From the NCBI GenBank assembly GCA_033807695.1, contig CM066311.1, positions 1,984,001-2,048,000 on the forward strand: 64,000 bases of DNA, given 5' to 3'. The position numbers and the translations under genes were made by a program. The stretch is from Daedaleopsis sinensis. Lineage: Eukaryota; Basidiomycota; Agaricomycetes; Polyporales; Polyporaceae. The notes beneath the pieces are model-generated. The model was not told the DNA's origin, did no database searches, and saw only the letters and a program-made list of their open reading frames with translations. Shown piece by piece: positions 23,063 through 34,096 of the stretch (within the stretch, counting starts at the first letter, position 1; every line of letters starts with the position of its first letter).

Positions 23063-25586
23063 TCAGGTCGGGACATGGCGCACACGGGGAATCAACGCCC
23101 AAATCACGATCATGGTCGACATCATCGACACAATGCTGCGCGCGCCAGCCTCGGTGAGCATCGTCGCGGACGGGTACGGAGTCGGACGGCGGGAGCACTC
23201 ACAACGGCTGCAGACTCGCGATGCCGAACTTGGACGCGAGCAACCCGGTCACGAACGGCAGGACGGCGGAGCCCGCCTGCCCGAGCCCAGCGATGTAGCC
23301 CATGCAGCCGGTGAGCAGCCAGCGGGGGAGGATGCTCGTGCTGTGGTTCATGAGGATGGGGTACATCGGCCCGAGGAGGAGGCCGACGAACGCGATGGCG
23401 ATGGCGTTCTCGACGAGCGACGGGATCACCCACACGGTCACTTCGAGCCTGCGGGGAGGCGGAGAGCGGGTTAGCGAGATATAGACGGAACAACCTGAGC
23501 GGATTCAGGCCAAGGGATATCGAGACGCACTGGATCGCGAGGAGGGCGTAGAGGAAAAGCGCGCGGCGCTCGCCGATCTGCGGATCGCTGTCAGAAGAGG
23601 AGACGGAGTTGACAAGTGTAGCGCGACGTGTACCTTCCGGTTCAGCCACATCAGGAGCAGCCGCCCGAGCATGAGTCCTATCGTTGTGGGGTTAAACGAC
23701 CGAACGGGACGAATCAGTAGTGACGGAAGGTCCTACCGCCGAAGAAGCCTGAGGATATGTATCCCGCGTTCGAATTTCCGTTCCGTTTCTCTTGGATGTA
23801 AGTGACGCTCCAACCTGTGATGTATGAATATGCGTGCATCTCGCGGTAAGAGGTGATGGGGAACCTACCGCCAATAGTAACCTCCGTTCCGACGTAGATG
23901 AGCGAAAACAAGGAGAGGAAATGCACCTCGCGGATCCCGAATATCTGCTTGTACTTGTTGGTCTGCATATTCTCAGGCTCTGCAGGTTGATCGCCCGCCT
24001 CTGCTTTGAGCTCTGCAAGAAGTAGATGAGTCATGTACTTTCTCCGCGTTAACAGCATCCGACGGCTGGTAGACGTACCATCTTGACGCTTGCCCCGGAA
24101 GACTATACTAAGAAGTAGGGTGTTGAAAGTACAGATTCCTGCAGAAATGAAGTAGTGGTACGACCAGTGCTTCTGCTGCGAAAACTGGGTGGAGACAAGA
24201 GGGGAGACAAGGGCACCGAATCCTGCGATCGAAGATAAATCGTTCAGCCATCATCACAAAGGTAGACCGTGAAGCAATAGTACCATAAGACGCATGGAGG
24301 AGACCCATTTTCGTAGAAGCGTGCTCGCGGGAGCTAGCAACGTATCCATTGCAGTGAGCATTTTGTAAAGATATACCGAAACCGATGAAAGCGAACGCAA
24401 GACACATGAGAGGGAATGGCCCCGCCGGGGCAAGCATCAGGTAGGCGGCGAGCTGACACATAGAGCCTGCAATGCACACGGAGCGTCAGTATGCTACTAT
24501 GATTAGTGACTCTGCGACATCGAATCCCTCACCGAGGACAATGACTTTGCCGAAGCCAAAGCGGTCGGTCAGATACACATTCGCAATTGCGCCCAAGAGG
24601 AATCCCTATAGGACAGTTAACAATGGCGTCGACTGTGATCTGTACGTTGGTACTGACTATGGTGTTGAACACGAATACAAGAGATATTGTCGCAAAGCCA
24701 ATCTGTGTAGCTCGTCAGATCTGCCGGGTCAACAAATGGACACACTCACTCCGTAATAAGCTTGCATGACCGGGAGCAGCGGACCAGTGGTACCGTCATT
24801 CCAGCCGTTCATGAAAATCGAGAAACACAGGGCCGCGAAGTGAATCATCGTCTTTCGTTTGTAGACAGTCTTCTGGGCTGCAGAGATGGCGGGGGCAACG
24901 GAGTTCGTCTCTTCTGCGCCCCTCATTGACGGGGCGAGAGAAGAGGGGAAGCTTGGTGCGATCTCGACGTCTTCTCCTTTAGCCGGAAAGGTGATGATGT
25001 CCTCGCGGCGCAGGTCTATATCGGAGCCACGGATGGCTGAGGATGTCGCATGTCGAGGGCCCGGGGGATAGAGGTGCTCGCGAATGACGGGTATCTCGAG
25101 CGTGTCGGGCTCGATGGCCGGCGGCGAGTCCAAGGGCCGTATACGCGACATTTCAGACCGCCGGCGGACACGCTCGCTGGTCAGTATGTGCGGCCGCTCG
25201 AGAGAAGAGACCAAGCCGGTCTCAATCGCATCGGAAGTGGTGGAGTCTTGTCGCCAGAGCTTTTGAGAAGGTGTGGACGTCCTTGCAGGGGGAGCATCCA
25301 CGACGTCTTCGTCTTCGACAGCAGTTTCGAAGCTGGTTCTGAAAGACGGTGCAGCCTGTGTAAGTCTAATTTCGAGAGGGTGTGTGGACGCCATGCCAGT
25401 CGTGTCTCCGGGGAAAGAGCGGGCGAAGTTGACCTCGTCCCCGACGCACATTTTGTACCGAGTCTGAGGATCCGGCGGAGCTTCGCGGCTGATAGATCTT
25501 CCTACGCACGTATGTAATGGCCATGGCACGCCTCCGGTATCCGCATCTTGCGGCTGGGTCTCAACCTGCGCATATGACTGCGGCAC
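23063..25586 (-). CDS. MFS transporter 2 (Bsc6-like paralogue)
   Basis: Eleven exons sum to 1914 nt (637 residues): 24750..25586, 24658..24702, 24533..24605, 24284..24466, 24079..24222, 23869..24012, 23737..23814, 23634..23677, 23531..23577, 23203..23448, 23063..23135. Exon sizes match MFS-1 and MFS-3 almost exactly (45, 183, 144, 78, 44, 47, 246, 73). One 73-nt exon replaces their separate 60-nt and 13-nt exons, so an intron was lost here or gained there. A hydrophilic N-terminus of about 230 residues is followed by MNGWNDGTTGPLLPVMQ and about 12 helices. The N-terminal ATG is the first in a long open exon, so a later start is possible. It is divergent from the RRM gene at 25886 (299-bp gap). 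Substrate unknown. Confidence 0.9.
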
Positions 25587-25885
25587 ATCGGTCCGGCCGT
25601 CTTTTCAAGGTGAAATGGTAAGGATGAGATAAGAGAAGTCCTAGAAATCAGAAGAAAGCCTGCGCTTGAACGAGGTCTGGGAAGGTGGAGGTAGGTTTTT
25701 GAGGCTAACTCTAACGTACTTAGTACTACCTCCGCCTCGTTGTGCGCGGGAACGTGAGCGTGACCCCGAGGCGTTCAGGAGCGCGTACCACCGCGCCCTG
25801 CTTACCACCACAACGCCCGACCACCACCTGCTCTACAGACTTCTATCGTATCGCAGCCTTCGCGTACTCACTCCTTACGACAACG

Positions 25886-26990
25886 ATGCACGCTCAACAC
25901 CCTCGCCTCAACACCTATCACTCGCCGAAGCAGCGGGTGCTCGGTCACCAGGCCGCCCAACCCGCACCCGCGTGGCGACCGAGGACGGCATCCGGGTCGA
26001 GCGCGGAGGTTGGCAGCAAAATCCTGCTGAGCAGACTGCCTGCGGATGTGGTGGAAAACGAGGTCGAGGTACGTCGAGCCCGGCACTGCGAGCCTTTTTC
26101 AGCAGTTGACACCCGAATGCCACCCGTCTCGCACACCGCAATGCACATAGGTACTCTTCTCCAGGACGGTCGGTCCCGTCAAGGAAGTGTTGATGGTATA
26201 TAACTCGCAAGGAAAATCTCGAGGCATGGCCGTCGTGTCCTTCTCGCGGCCAGGAGACGCAGCTGTGGCGCGGTCAAAGTACAATGGGAAAATCGTGGAC
26301 GGCAGTGAGTAACTTCTGCTTCGCTCTATCGTGACTATGTCGGCATCGGGAAGATAGTGTGCATCATGGGATGGGCCCAGTCCTTGTACGGTCGCTGCTT
26401 CCCGACTCGATTCTCGCCGAACGGCGTCACCTCGATGACTCCAACCTCCCAAACTTTGTGTGTCCGTCTCGCCCCAGGACGCTGACAGCTATCGCAGGGC
26501 GACCCATCAAGATCGAAATCGTCGTCGACGAAGACGATGCGCGCAAAGCGCAGACACCCACCCCCACCGTCCCCGCCGTGCCGTCCCTCCTCACCCGCCT
26601 CGGGCCACCGCGCCCCGCGGCGCAGGCCGCCCCCGCAGGCGTGGCTGTCCCAGCTGTGTGCGTCCCCAATCCTCGCGACGGCACCCTCTTTCAGCGGGTC
26701 TCCATCTGACACGTACTCATCGCAGGAATGGCCAGAAGTCGCGACTGCGCGATGCGCTCGCCGCAGCGCCCACGAAAGTCAGCCTGCGCACGAAGAAGGG
26801 CCCGCGGCGGCTGAACAAGCAACGCGGGCAGCAACAACAACAACAACAACAACCGCAGCAGCAGCAGAAACAGCAGAAACAGCCCGCCGCGAAGCAGAAG
26901 GCGAAGCCGAAGACGGTCGCGGAGCTCGATGCGGAGATGGACGACTACCGCGCGCATAATCACGGGGACGCGAGCATGGCGGTGGCCTAG
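25886..26990 (+). CDS. Aly/REF-type RNA-binding protein (mRNA export adaptor-like)
   Basis: Exons 25886..26068, 26151..26304, 26498..26657 and 26726..26990 sum to 762 nt (253 residues). A single RRM runs from about residue 45 to 115: RNP2-like KILLSRLPADV, RNP1-like SRGMAVVSF, then DAAVARSKYNGKIVDGRRPIKIEIV. The C-terminal third is basic, with a glutamine-rich run near QQQQQQQPQQQQKQQKQ, and ends with AELDAEMDDYR, typical of the C-terminal motif of Yra1/ALY/REF proteins that bind the export factor Mex67/NXF1. The third exon is alanine/proline-rich. Expected role: nuclear mRNA packaging and export. The last two introns (193 and 68 nt) were placed to keep the frame, and the donor at 26658 (GTGCGT) is the only one that restores it. 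Confidence 0.82.
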
Positions 26991-27485
26991 CAGGGCGTTC
27001 TGCGGCGCCGCGTGTATCTCAGAGTGTCTGCCCGGGCCCGGGGTGGGGTTTCGTTTTGGGGTTGTGCGTGTGTATCCGTTCCAGTTGTCGTCCATGCTCT
27101 GTTATGGTTGGTCTTCTGCCGTCTCCCTGGTCGGACGGTGTCTATCTCTTCGTCCCTCATCATCCTGCAATGTGATAAGTACAGCGGAGAGCCCAAGTGC
27201 GATATCGCAGGTGCGGACGCATTAATGTTGGCAGAACTAGTCTACCTAGTCTGGGCGGCGGGCCGGTGAAGATAACTGTTCCGACCTGCACACAATTAAC
27301 ATCTCGGGCAGCTGGCGCAATATATAGTGAACATAACATACGGTTCATACATATGAGCGGTCTACAGATTGTCATAGCTACTATACTGTTACAGGAGATA
27401 ATATGATGCACTGTCCGATACGAAGACTTGTCGTAAAGAGGTAACAATACAGTTGTACGTCCGTCCGATGGTAGAGATCAAGGAT
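26991..27485. other. Intergenic between convergent genes
   Basis: About 500 nt, expected to hold the 3' ends of the RRM gene and the PARG-like gene. Nothing else was recognised. Confidence 0.4.
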
Positions 27486-28772
27486 TCAAGGTTCCAGCGT
27501 AGCACTGTTCAGTTGCTCTTCGAGGATGCGCAATTCGAACGCCTTCTTGAAGGGCTCAAACAACTTCCCGGGAACAGCGAAGACAACCTTCTCGAAAGAA
27601 GACTTAAACCGAGGCTCCGTCTTCACGTTGCCCTCAGTCTCACCACACACGAGTAGCTCTGCCCAGATCCTAGCGACGGTCTCGACCTTGTTCTCATAAG
27701 AACCGCACCCAAAGGCCCCAAGGACGAGGACCTTGTCGCCGTGTAGCTCAAAGGCGCGCAGCACACGCCCCATGCGCTCCTTCATTGAGTCTCGTATCCC
27801 GTTCTCAAAGAAGGACTCCTCACCGGGCAGTATGACGTGCTTCACGCGCACGGTAGCGGCGTTGACCGGCACGGCGGAGACCACATCGACAGAGTACGGG
27901 GGTATGAACTCGCCGCCGAGAGAGTCCCGCTCTGTACGGGACAACGAGAGGGAGGATTCGTCCAGATGCTCGTCGTCGCCGTCCTTGCGGAAGACGACAG
28001 CACCGGGAGAGTAGAGCATCGCATGATCCTGTAATCCGCTTCCGTCCTTGTTCCGCCATGCACGATGGAAGGCGTAGAATTCCCGACCGGCGGGACTTCC
28101 TAGGCAGGCTAAGAGGGAGCTGTGACGAATGAGGACGTCCTCTTGCTCGCTGCTGCCCTTGAGATGGGCATCGGTCCGCCTGGAGGACGCGCAAGACAGG
28201 ATTCCGACATCGGTTGACCGTAGAGGGTCGTTCGACCGAGACAGAGCCAGCTGCCTCGCGATGGTCAAAGTCGACTTGGGTGAGAATTCTATCTGCGCGG
28301 GTGGGAGGGGGGAAATGGGATGGGAGTCCTTCCATGGCCCGAGGGCCTTGGATTGATGATCGTAGTAGATGGTGCGTTGTTGACTGAGGACGATGGGGGC
28401 GGCGATGTTGTGTTTGATATACTCCAAGGAAGAAGGGGGGTTCGCTTGGGCATCCGAGGGTTGAGTCATGCGGGACGTGACAGAGGGAACGGGGCGCTCT
28501 TCGACGTACTGGCCATCTCCGAGCACGATGTTCTGCGTCTCCAACGCTATCGCGCCCCAGCGTTCTCTTTGGATGCGCTGAGCGGCTGCCCTGACTGCGA
28601 CGCTCCGTCGTCTTCTGTGTTCTTTAGCCTTCTGCTTCTTCATGTGCTGCCGCTTGGCTTCGACGGCTGTTGTAGGTTGTTTGACACGTTCGATGGGAGT
28701 TGAGGGTGTGCTTGCGCGTCGCTGGCGCTGTGGGCGCTGTCTGGAGCGCGTTCGGGGTGTATGTTTGGCCAT
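27486..28772 (-). CDS. Microbial-type PARG-like protein (TIGR02452 family) with altered signature
   Basis: This is an intronless frame of 428 residues from MAKHTPRTR. The same frame opens 18 codons earlier at 28826, but a TATA-like TTATATAA at 28859-28866 is only 33 nt above that ATG, so 28772 is the better start. The N-terminus is strongly basic (RRRRSVAVRAAAQRIQRERW, a typical leader in this family). The core contains VGILSCASS near 189-197 and VLVLGAFGCGSYEN near 348-361, the hallmark of the microbial-type poly(ADP-ribose) glycohydrolase fold. Active members carry a GGG...QEE signature after the ASA/ASS motif. Here the glycines are absent (RRTDAHLKGSSEQED), and the last Glu is Asp, so hydrolase activity is doubtful. 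It is divergent from PFK2. Confidence 0.8.
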   Translation of the reverse strand: MAKHTPRTRSRQRPQRQRRASTPSTPIERVKQPTTAVEAKRQHMKKQKAKEHRRRRSVAVRAAAQRIQRERWGAIALETQNIVLGDGQYVEERPVPSVTSRMTQPSDAQANPPSSLEYIKHNIAAPIVLSQQRTIYYDHQSKALGPWKDSHPISPLPPAQIEFSPKSTLTIARQLALSRSNDPLRSTDVGILSCASSRRTDAHLKGSSEQEDVLIRHSSLLACLGSPAGREFYAFHRAWRNKDGSGLQDHAMLYSPGAVVFRKDGDDEHLDESSLSLSRTERDSLGGEFIPPYSVDVVSAVPVNAATVRVKHVILPGEESFFENGIRDSMKERMGRVLRAFELHGDKVLVLGAFGCGSYENKVETVARIWAELLVCGETEGNVKTEPRFKSSFEKVVFAVPGKLFEPFKKAFELRILEEQLNSATLEP

Positions 28773-28858
28773 TCGACGCAAGGGGGTGATTTGTCTGAGA
28801 GGGAGTCGGTGGTTGGAGGGCAACATGGGTGGGGTGGCGTAAGCTAAGGACCACCGCC

Positions 28859-28866
28859 TTATATAA
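28859..28866 (-). promoter_or_regulatory. TATA-like palindrome upstream of the PARG-like gene
   Basis: TTATATAA lies 87-94 nt above the preferred ATG (28772) and 33-40 nt above the first in-frame ATG (28826). It sits in the 219-273-bp divergent spacer shared with PFK2 and is self-complementary, so it could serve either side. Confidence 0.4.
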
Positions 28867-29045
28867 GGAAACCTACCCTTGCGTTAATTTAAGTTGCTTA
28901 CCGATACGTTAGTTAAGGCATGTAATGACGTATTGGGAGCTATCCGATAAGATAAGACAGGCGCGATCTAGATGCACGACTCGAGTCGGCGTGTTCCTCT
29001 CTAGCTATCCACCACCATCGCCCCAGACTCCGTCCTCCCTCTACG

Positions 29046-30901
29046 ATGGTTGCGCCTCTATATACCACTGCGTCTGGTCTGCTCTTCCATGCCGGAAAGA
29101 TCTTGGTATGCACAGTTGGTCTCCCAGCTCGAGGCAAAACACACATATCGCGTGCACTCGAGCGGTATCTGCGATGGACCGGTGTGAAGACTGCGGTCAT
29201 TTCTCTGGGAGATTATCGTAGGAAGGTGCTCGGAGGTGCACAGAAGCTTCCGCCTGACTACTTTACCCTGGGTAAGTGCCCTGTGCACTGATGCTCCGAG
29301 AACTCGCTGAAGTTGGCGCAAGGAGAGAAAAGCCCGGAGACCATCAAGCTCAGAGAGAAGGTCCTCGAGGGCTGTGAGCAACAAATATGGGACTTCTTCA
29401 ACGCTGGTGGCCAGGTTGTCATCTACGACGCGAACAATGGGACCCAGGAGCGTCGGCAAGCTATCGCTGAGAAATTCGACAAGGCCGGTATCCATGTGAT
29501 TATGCTCGGTACTACAATGCCTATCCCCTCACCTCAATGGCCCTTGTTCTGACGGGGACCCGCAGAGTCGTCTTGCGACAATGAAGATATGATTCTCTCT
29601 AATATCCGTAGCGTCAAGATTTCTTCACCCGATGTGAGCACCGTCACACCCTCCCGTGGATATCTGACTCATTGTTTCTAGTACCGCGGCTGGGACCCAG
29701 AAAAAGCGGTGGCGGACTACTTCAGCCGCATCAAGGACCACGAGATACATTATGAGCCTGTTGAAGAAACAACCTGGCCGTTCATCCGCATCATCAACGT
29801 CGGCGAGAAGATCATGGTTAACGTGAGCGGTGATTGAGGTTGATGCTGCCCGGTACTGTGTTCAACGGAATTCGGACCAGAGCATCCATGGTTATCTCCA
29901 ATCAAGAGTGGTCTTCTTCCTCATGAACATCCACAACCGTTTCCGGACAATCTACTTCGCTCGGGTGCGTAGGTGCTTTTCAGACGCTCACAGTGCAGCC
30001 CTTATGTTTGTCAACAGTCAGGGCAATCTTTGATCGAACACTCATACAAGGCCGACTCTGACTTGTCGCCTGGCGGGTGGGAGTATGCCGATCGTCTCAA
30101 AGAATTCGTCATGGATCGGCGCACGAAGGCACTTGAAGCCCGTGGGCTGGATCCGAAAGATCGCAGGCTCGTCGTAAGTGTTACACTACCGAGAAGAGAC
30201 CGTCGGATGTCCTCCTGTACTGATCAACACCGTCTAGATCTGGACATCGGCTCGCAGACGGTCGCACCACACTGCGTGGCCCTTCCTAACTCACAGCGCC
30301 AACGATCCATCTTCTTCGAAAGTGAAAGTAGTCGAACGGCCACAGATGTCTGAGATCAACCCAGGCGTATGGGACGGACTAACGCCAGAGCAAGTACGCA
30401 AGTATTACCCCGACGAGTGGCTGCGCTTCGTCCACGACCCGTACGCATACCGTGCCCCACGCGCGGAGAGCTACCACGACCTGTGCGGTACGTGCACGGT
30501 CCGCCTCCCCCACGCATACATTCTCCTGACATGATCGTCCAGTCCGTCTCGAGCCCACGCTGATCGAGCTCGAGCGCGAGAAAGAAGACCTGCTCATCAT
30601 CGGTCATGCGTCCGTCATCCGCTGCATCCTCGCGTACCTCATCGGTCTCCCGGCGTCCGAGATCCCGGCCATCGAGGTCGCACGCGGCGACCTCATCGAA
30701 GTGGTCCCGACCTCGTACGGGGTGTACTCGCAGGCACACCACTTCTGGGACGGCCCCGGCCGCAGCAGCGGCAGCACGCATGGGAAGGACGAGCATAACT
30801 TCTATGAGAACTATGCGGAGGACACGCGGGGCAAGCGAAGGCCTGATACCCATACGGGTGAGGCTATTGCTAGTCCCCCGATTGCGGCCTCTGGTGCGTG
30901 A
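29046..30901 (+). CDS. 6-phosphofructo-2-kinase, bisphosphatase domain probably inactive
   Basis: Eight exons sum to 1470 nt (489 residues): 29046..29271, 29323..29508, 29566..29633, 29682..29822, 29881..29964, 30018..30173, 30238..30487, 30543..30901. The kinase domain has a Walker A loop GLPARGKT (residues 25-32) and family signatures DYRRKVLGG, YDANNGTQERR and YRGWDPEKAVADYF. The phosphatase half follows (GYLQSRVVFFLMNIHNR), but the phosphohistidine motif RHGES reads RSGQS (residues 235-239), with Ser at codon 30018-30020. The second His is kept (GHASVIRC, near 392). Yeast Pfk26 has the same His-to-Ser change and lacks bisphosphatase activity, so this enzyme should only make fructose-2,6-bisphosphate, the activator of phosphofructokinase-1. 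It is cytosolic. The residue change falls at the start of exon 6, and the splice site there is supported by frame. Confidence 0.93.
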
Positions 30902-31350
30902 GTGCGAACCGGCGCGAACCCTCCATCGAGTTGTGAAGATTGAAATAGCGGAAGACAATATGTTGTATCATAGTATGTAAGAAGATAGTCAATGAAGTCG
31001 ATAGACGATGACAACTCCTCTCGCTAACGTGGGGTATCAGCTAGCCTCATTCTTCGATGAGCAGAAGGCGGACGGCGGACACCTATGACATCATAACCAT
31101 AAGTGCTGCTGTTTCTGCCTGCGGTAGGCTTACCCGAGATTGAGCTTACTAATACGGTCAGTCGCAATCCGGGACTCGCATGAGAGCGACCAACCAACTT
31201 CAACCATCGTTCAACGAGCTTGAGTGAGGGGTCTTACCAACATCTGCATGGTCTAGACAAGGGACTGATAGTGCGCGCTCTGTGGGCTCTAGATCAAACG
31301 AGTTCAAGCCGGCCGCTCAATCTTCAACAAGCTGGAGATCTGTTGTCATC
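30902..31350. other. Intergenic between PFK2 and MFS-3
   Basis: About 450 nt with no recognisable gene. The region 31282-31350 is open in frame with MFS-3 and could add 23 residues to its N-terminus if an upstream ATG is used. Confidence 0.4.
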
Positions 31351-33502
31351 ATGAGCACGTCCAGTCTCGCTGCCCCCAGCATAAATAGCACAGCAACTGT
31401 GGAGCAACTCAGCCGTCGCGGCGGCAGTTCTAACCACTTTCATCCTTCTCTCGAGGGAGATGCGATAGCGCTCGCCGACGTCGGGAAGGCTGTCACCGCT
31501 ACTGCTCACTGCGTCTTGGACGTCGAGACGTCCCTAGCTCCCCGCGGGCCGTCGCCCACGAGAAGGCAGAGCACTCAGAACTACTCCGAGTCAGGGGCTG
31601 CAGATGATACGCATGCGGCGGATCCTGCTCGCGAGGCGGAGTACCGCCAGAAGAGCCTACACCATTTCACGGTGTTGTGCGTGTGCCTCTTCCTCAACGG
31701 CTGGCACGACGGCACGACAGGGCCGATGCTGCCCAGGGTCCAGGAGATCTACCATGTAGGTGTTCGCGCTTCGACATTGAGCAGCCTTCAGATTGTATTG
31801 ACGTCCGTTCAGATAGGATTTGCGGTGGTCTCCCTGCTTTTCGTCTGCAGCGCGGTGGTGAGCGATGCATCGCAGTGAGCGTTCTCTCTCAATCAAAAGT
31901 CCTGACATGTTATAGGGATATTTGACCGGTGCGGTTGCTACAGTGTACATGACTGATAGGTTCGGCTTCGGAAATGTACGCGCACCGATTGAATATATTC
32001 CCCACTATCCCTCACCGCCGCTCTTCAGATATTGCTGATGGGTGCGGCGAGCTAGCTTCGTAGGTTGTCGCTTCACGACATTTAAATGACCTCGTCGATT
32101 CACAGGTGCCGTGGCACAAGTCGGAGCATACGCCGCGCTGGTGCCCGCGGGGCCCTTCCCGGTGATGTGCGCTGCATACGGCGTCATTGGCTTCACGCTC
32201 TCCATCCAGGCCGCCCAGTCTACCGGGTTCGTCAGCAGCCTGAAGAACAATTCGGGCGAAAAGGTCGGGATATTGCACGCCAGTTACGGTGCGTTGTGCC
32301 GCCTGACTGACCCGTCCTTGACAAACCCGTGTATCCGGAACTGACTGCGCACGTTGTCAGGCCTGGGTGCACTCATCTCTCCTCTGGTCGCGACGGAGTT
32401 CTCCAAAGATCCGAGGCATTGGTCTTTCCACTATATCATCTCTGCCGGCTTGTACGTGATGTACGCCGCGTTGGTGTGGGCGATGTTCCGCGGCAAGCGA
32501 CAGGAGGGTGGGTACAATCCGTCCGAGTTTGGCGGGGCGTGTTAACTGGCTGCGTTCTCACAGAGATAATGGCCGAGGAAGGAGAGGTCCCCGAGATCGA
32601 CGACGGCAGCCCGAACAAGTTCAGGCAGATGATGCGGCTCAAGGAGGTCCACCTCATGTCGTTCTTCACTCTCATCTACGTCGGAATCGAGGTGACCTTG
32701 GGTGGTACGTTGGCTCCGTCGCGACGTCGGCGAGGACGCGTGTACTCACTGGCCGCCTAGGATGGATCGTCACGTTCGTCTTGGAGAAGCGTGGTGGTGG
32801 CGCGAATGCTGGTTACATCTCCTCTGGTTTCTTCGGCGGTAAGGAGCATCTTGCGTTCGCGGACTGACCGGTGTTGACCGTTTAGCTTGACTGTTCGTGG
32901 TCAGGCTTGATGATGGGCCGTATCGTCCTCCTATGGCTCAACCGGAAGGTGAGTCCTCAACTTCGCCGCATAACGACGCATAATGACTGCTTGCTAGATC
33001 GGAGAACGGATCGCGCTTACCCTATACGCGATCCTGACCATTGGGTGAGTCGACACCCTGTGACACACTGCTGTGCAAAGGGCGCACTAATAACTGCCGT
33101 TCCAGACTGGAGATAACCGTTTGGTTCATCCCGTCGCTCATCCAGAACGCCATCGCCATCGCGCTCGTCGGGCTGCTCCTCGGGCCCATGTTTCCCATCG
33201 TCGTGAACCAGTCGAAGACGATCCTCCCGCCGTGGCTCCTGACGGGGAGCGTCGGGTACATCGCCGGCGCCGGGCAGGCCGGCTCTGCGATCCTGCCGTT
33301 CTTCACCGGTATCCTCGCACAGAAGTTCGGCATCGGATCTCTGCAACCTTTGTGAGTGGGCTCAGAGTCTCCACCGTTCAGTCTCTTGGAGCTCGGATGC
33401 GCACTGACCTCGTGCTTCCACACCAACAGCGTGGTCTCGATGATGTCGACGCTCATCGTCTTGTGGGCGGTGGTCCCGCGCGCGCGGTACGTACCCACGT
33501 AA
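31351..33502 (+). CDS. MFS transporter 3 (Bsc6-like paralogue)
   Basis: Twelve exons sum to 1482 nt (493 residues): 31351..31755, 31813..31857, 31916..31975, 32029..32041, 32106..32288, 32361..32507, 32564..32704, 32761..32838, 32905..32948, 32998..33044, 33106..33351, 33430..33502. Exon sizes mirror MFS-1, including the 13-nt exon 4. The cytoplasmic N-terminus is about 115 residues, shorter than in MFS-1 and MFS-2, and lacks their arginine-rich segment. LNGWHDGTTGPMLPRVQEIY opens the membrane domain, motif A reads VYMTDRFGFGN, and the C-terminus RARYVPT is shared. About 12 helices. Substrate unknown. An in-frame ATG at 31282 is an alternative start. It lies 6-8 kb from its two relatives and on the opposite strand. 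Confidence 0.9.
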
Positions 33503-34096
33503 GGCGATGCGGGATGTCACGGATGTCACCCAGTCCCCGAAGGCCGGCGGAGAACACTAGTACTTGCGGGGAGCTGGGCTGGAGGGCATGTGGGGATAGT
33601 TTGCAGTGAAGGGTAGAAACTTCCGATTCCCCGTGGGCATGGACGGTGGCGTACAAGCTTTATGGGGATCGCGCTTCGCTTTCTTGTCCAGTAATCACAG
33701 GTCGATTCTCACAGGCAGACATCGAATTGGTGTCTGTGCGACCCCGTGGGACGTGCTGTCCGACAGAAATTCCGGGGACGCCACGGTGCCTGTTGCTGTG
33801 ATCATTCATGGGAGGGCTGCATGCGCCAAGGGCTAAAGAACGACCACGAAGCAAATTGCTTTCATGGATACTTCACGGAACTTCTTCCCTAGGATGACTT
33901 GAAGAACGATGTCTAAGTAATTGATGTTCAGGCGCTTTTTGAATGCTGTTTGCCCATGATCATATCCAAATAGCATGCAAATGCAATTCATCTGACCTTA
34001 AATCCAAGATAACAACAAGCACATCGAAGCACTATCTGGGAGCATTTCGGGGCGTTATACAACAACTCAATGAGAGCACATACAGCTTTACAGAGA
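33503..34096. other. Intergenic between convergent genes
   Basis: About 590 nt separating MFS-3 from a small membrane-protein gene on the minus strand. Nothing recognised. Confidence 0.4.

Noticed and set aside
26830..26885. CAA/CAG repeat considered as a microsatellite or CRISPR-like array
   Set aside because: It codes for the glutamine-rich segment of the Aly/REF-like protein. No CRISPR-like spacing is present here or elsewhere.
31282..31350. Upstream ATG of MFS-3 as the true start
   Set aside because: It is possible, but the ATG at 31351 is followed by a more typical Ser/Ala-rich start. Kept only as an alternative.
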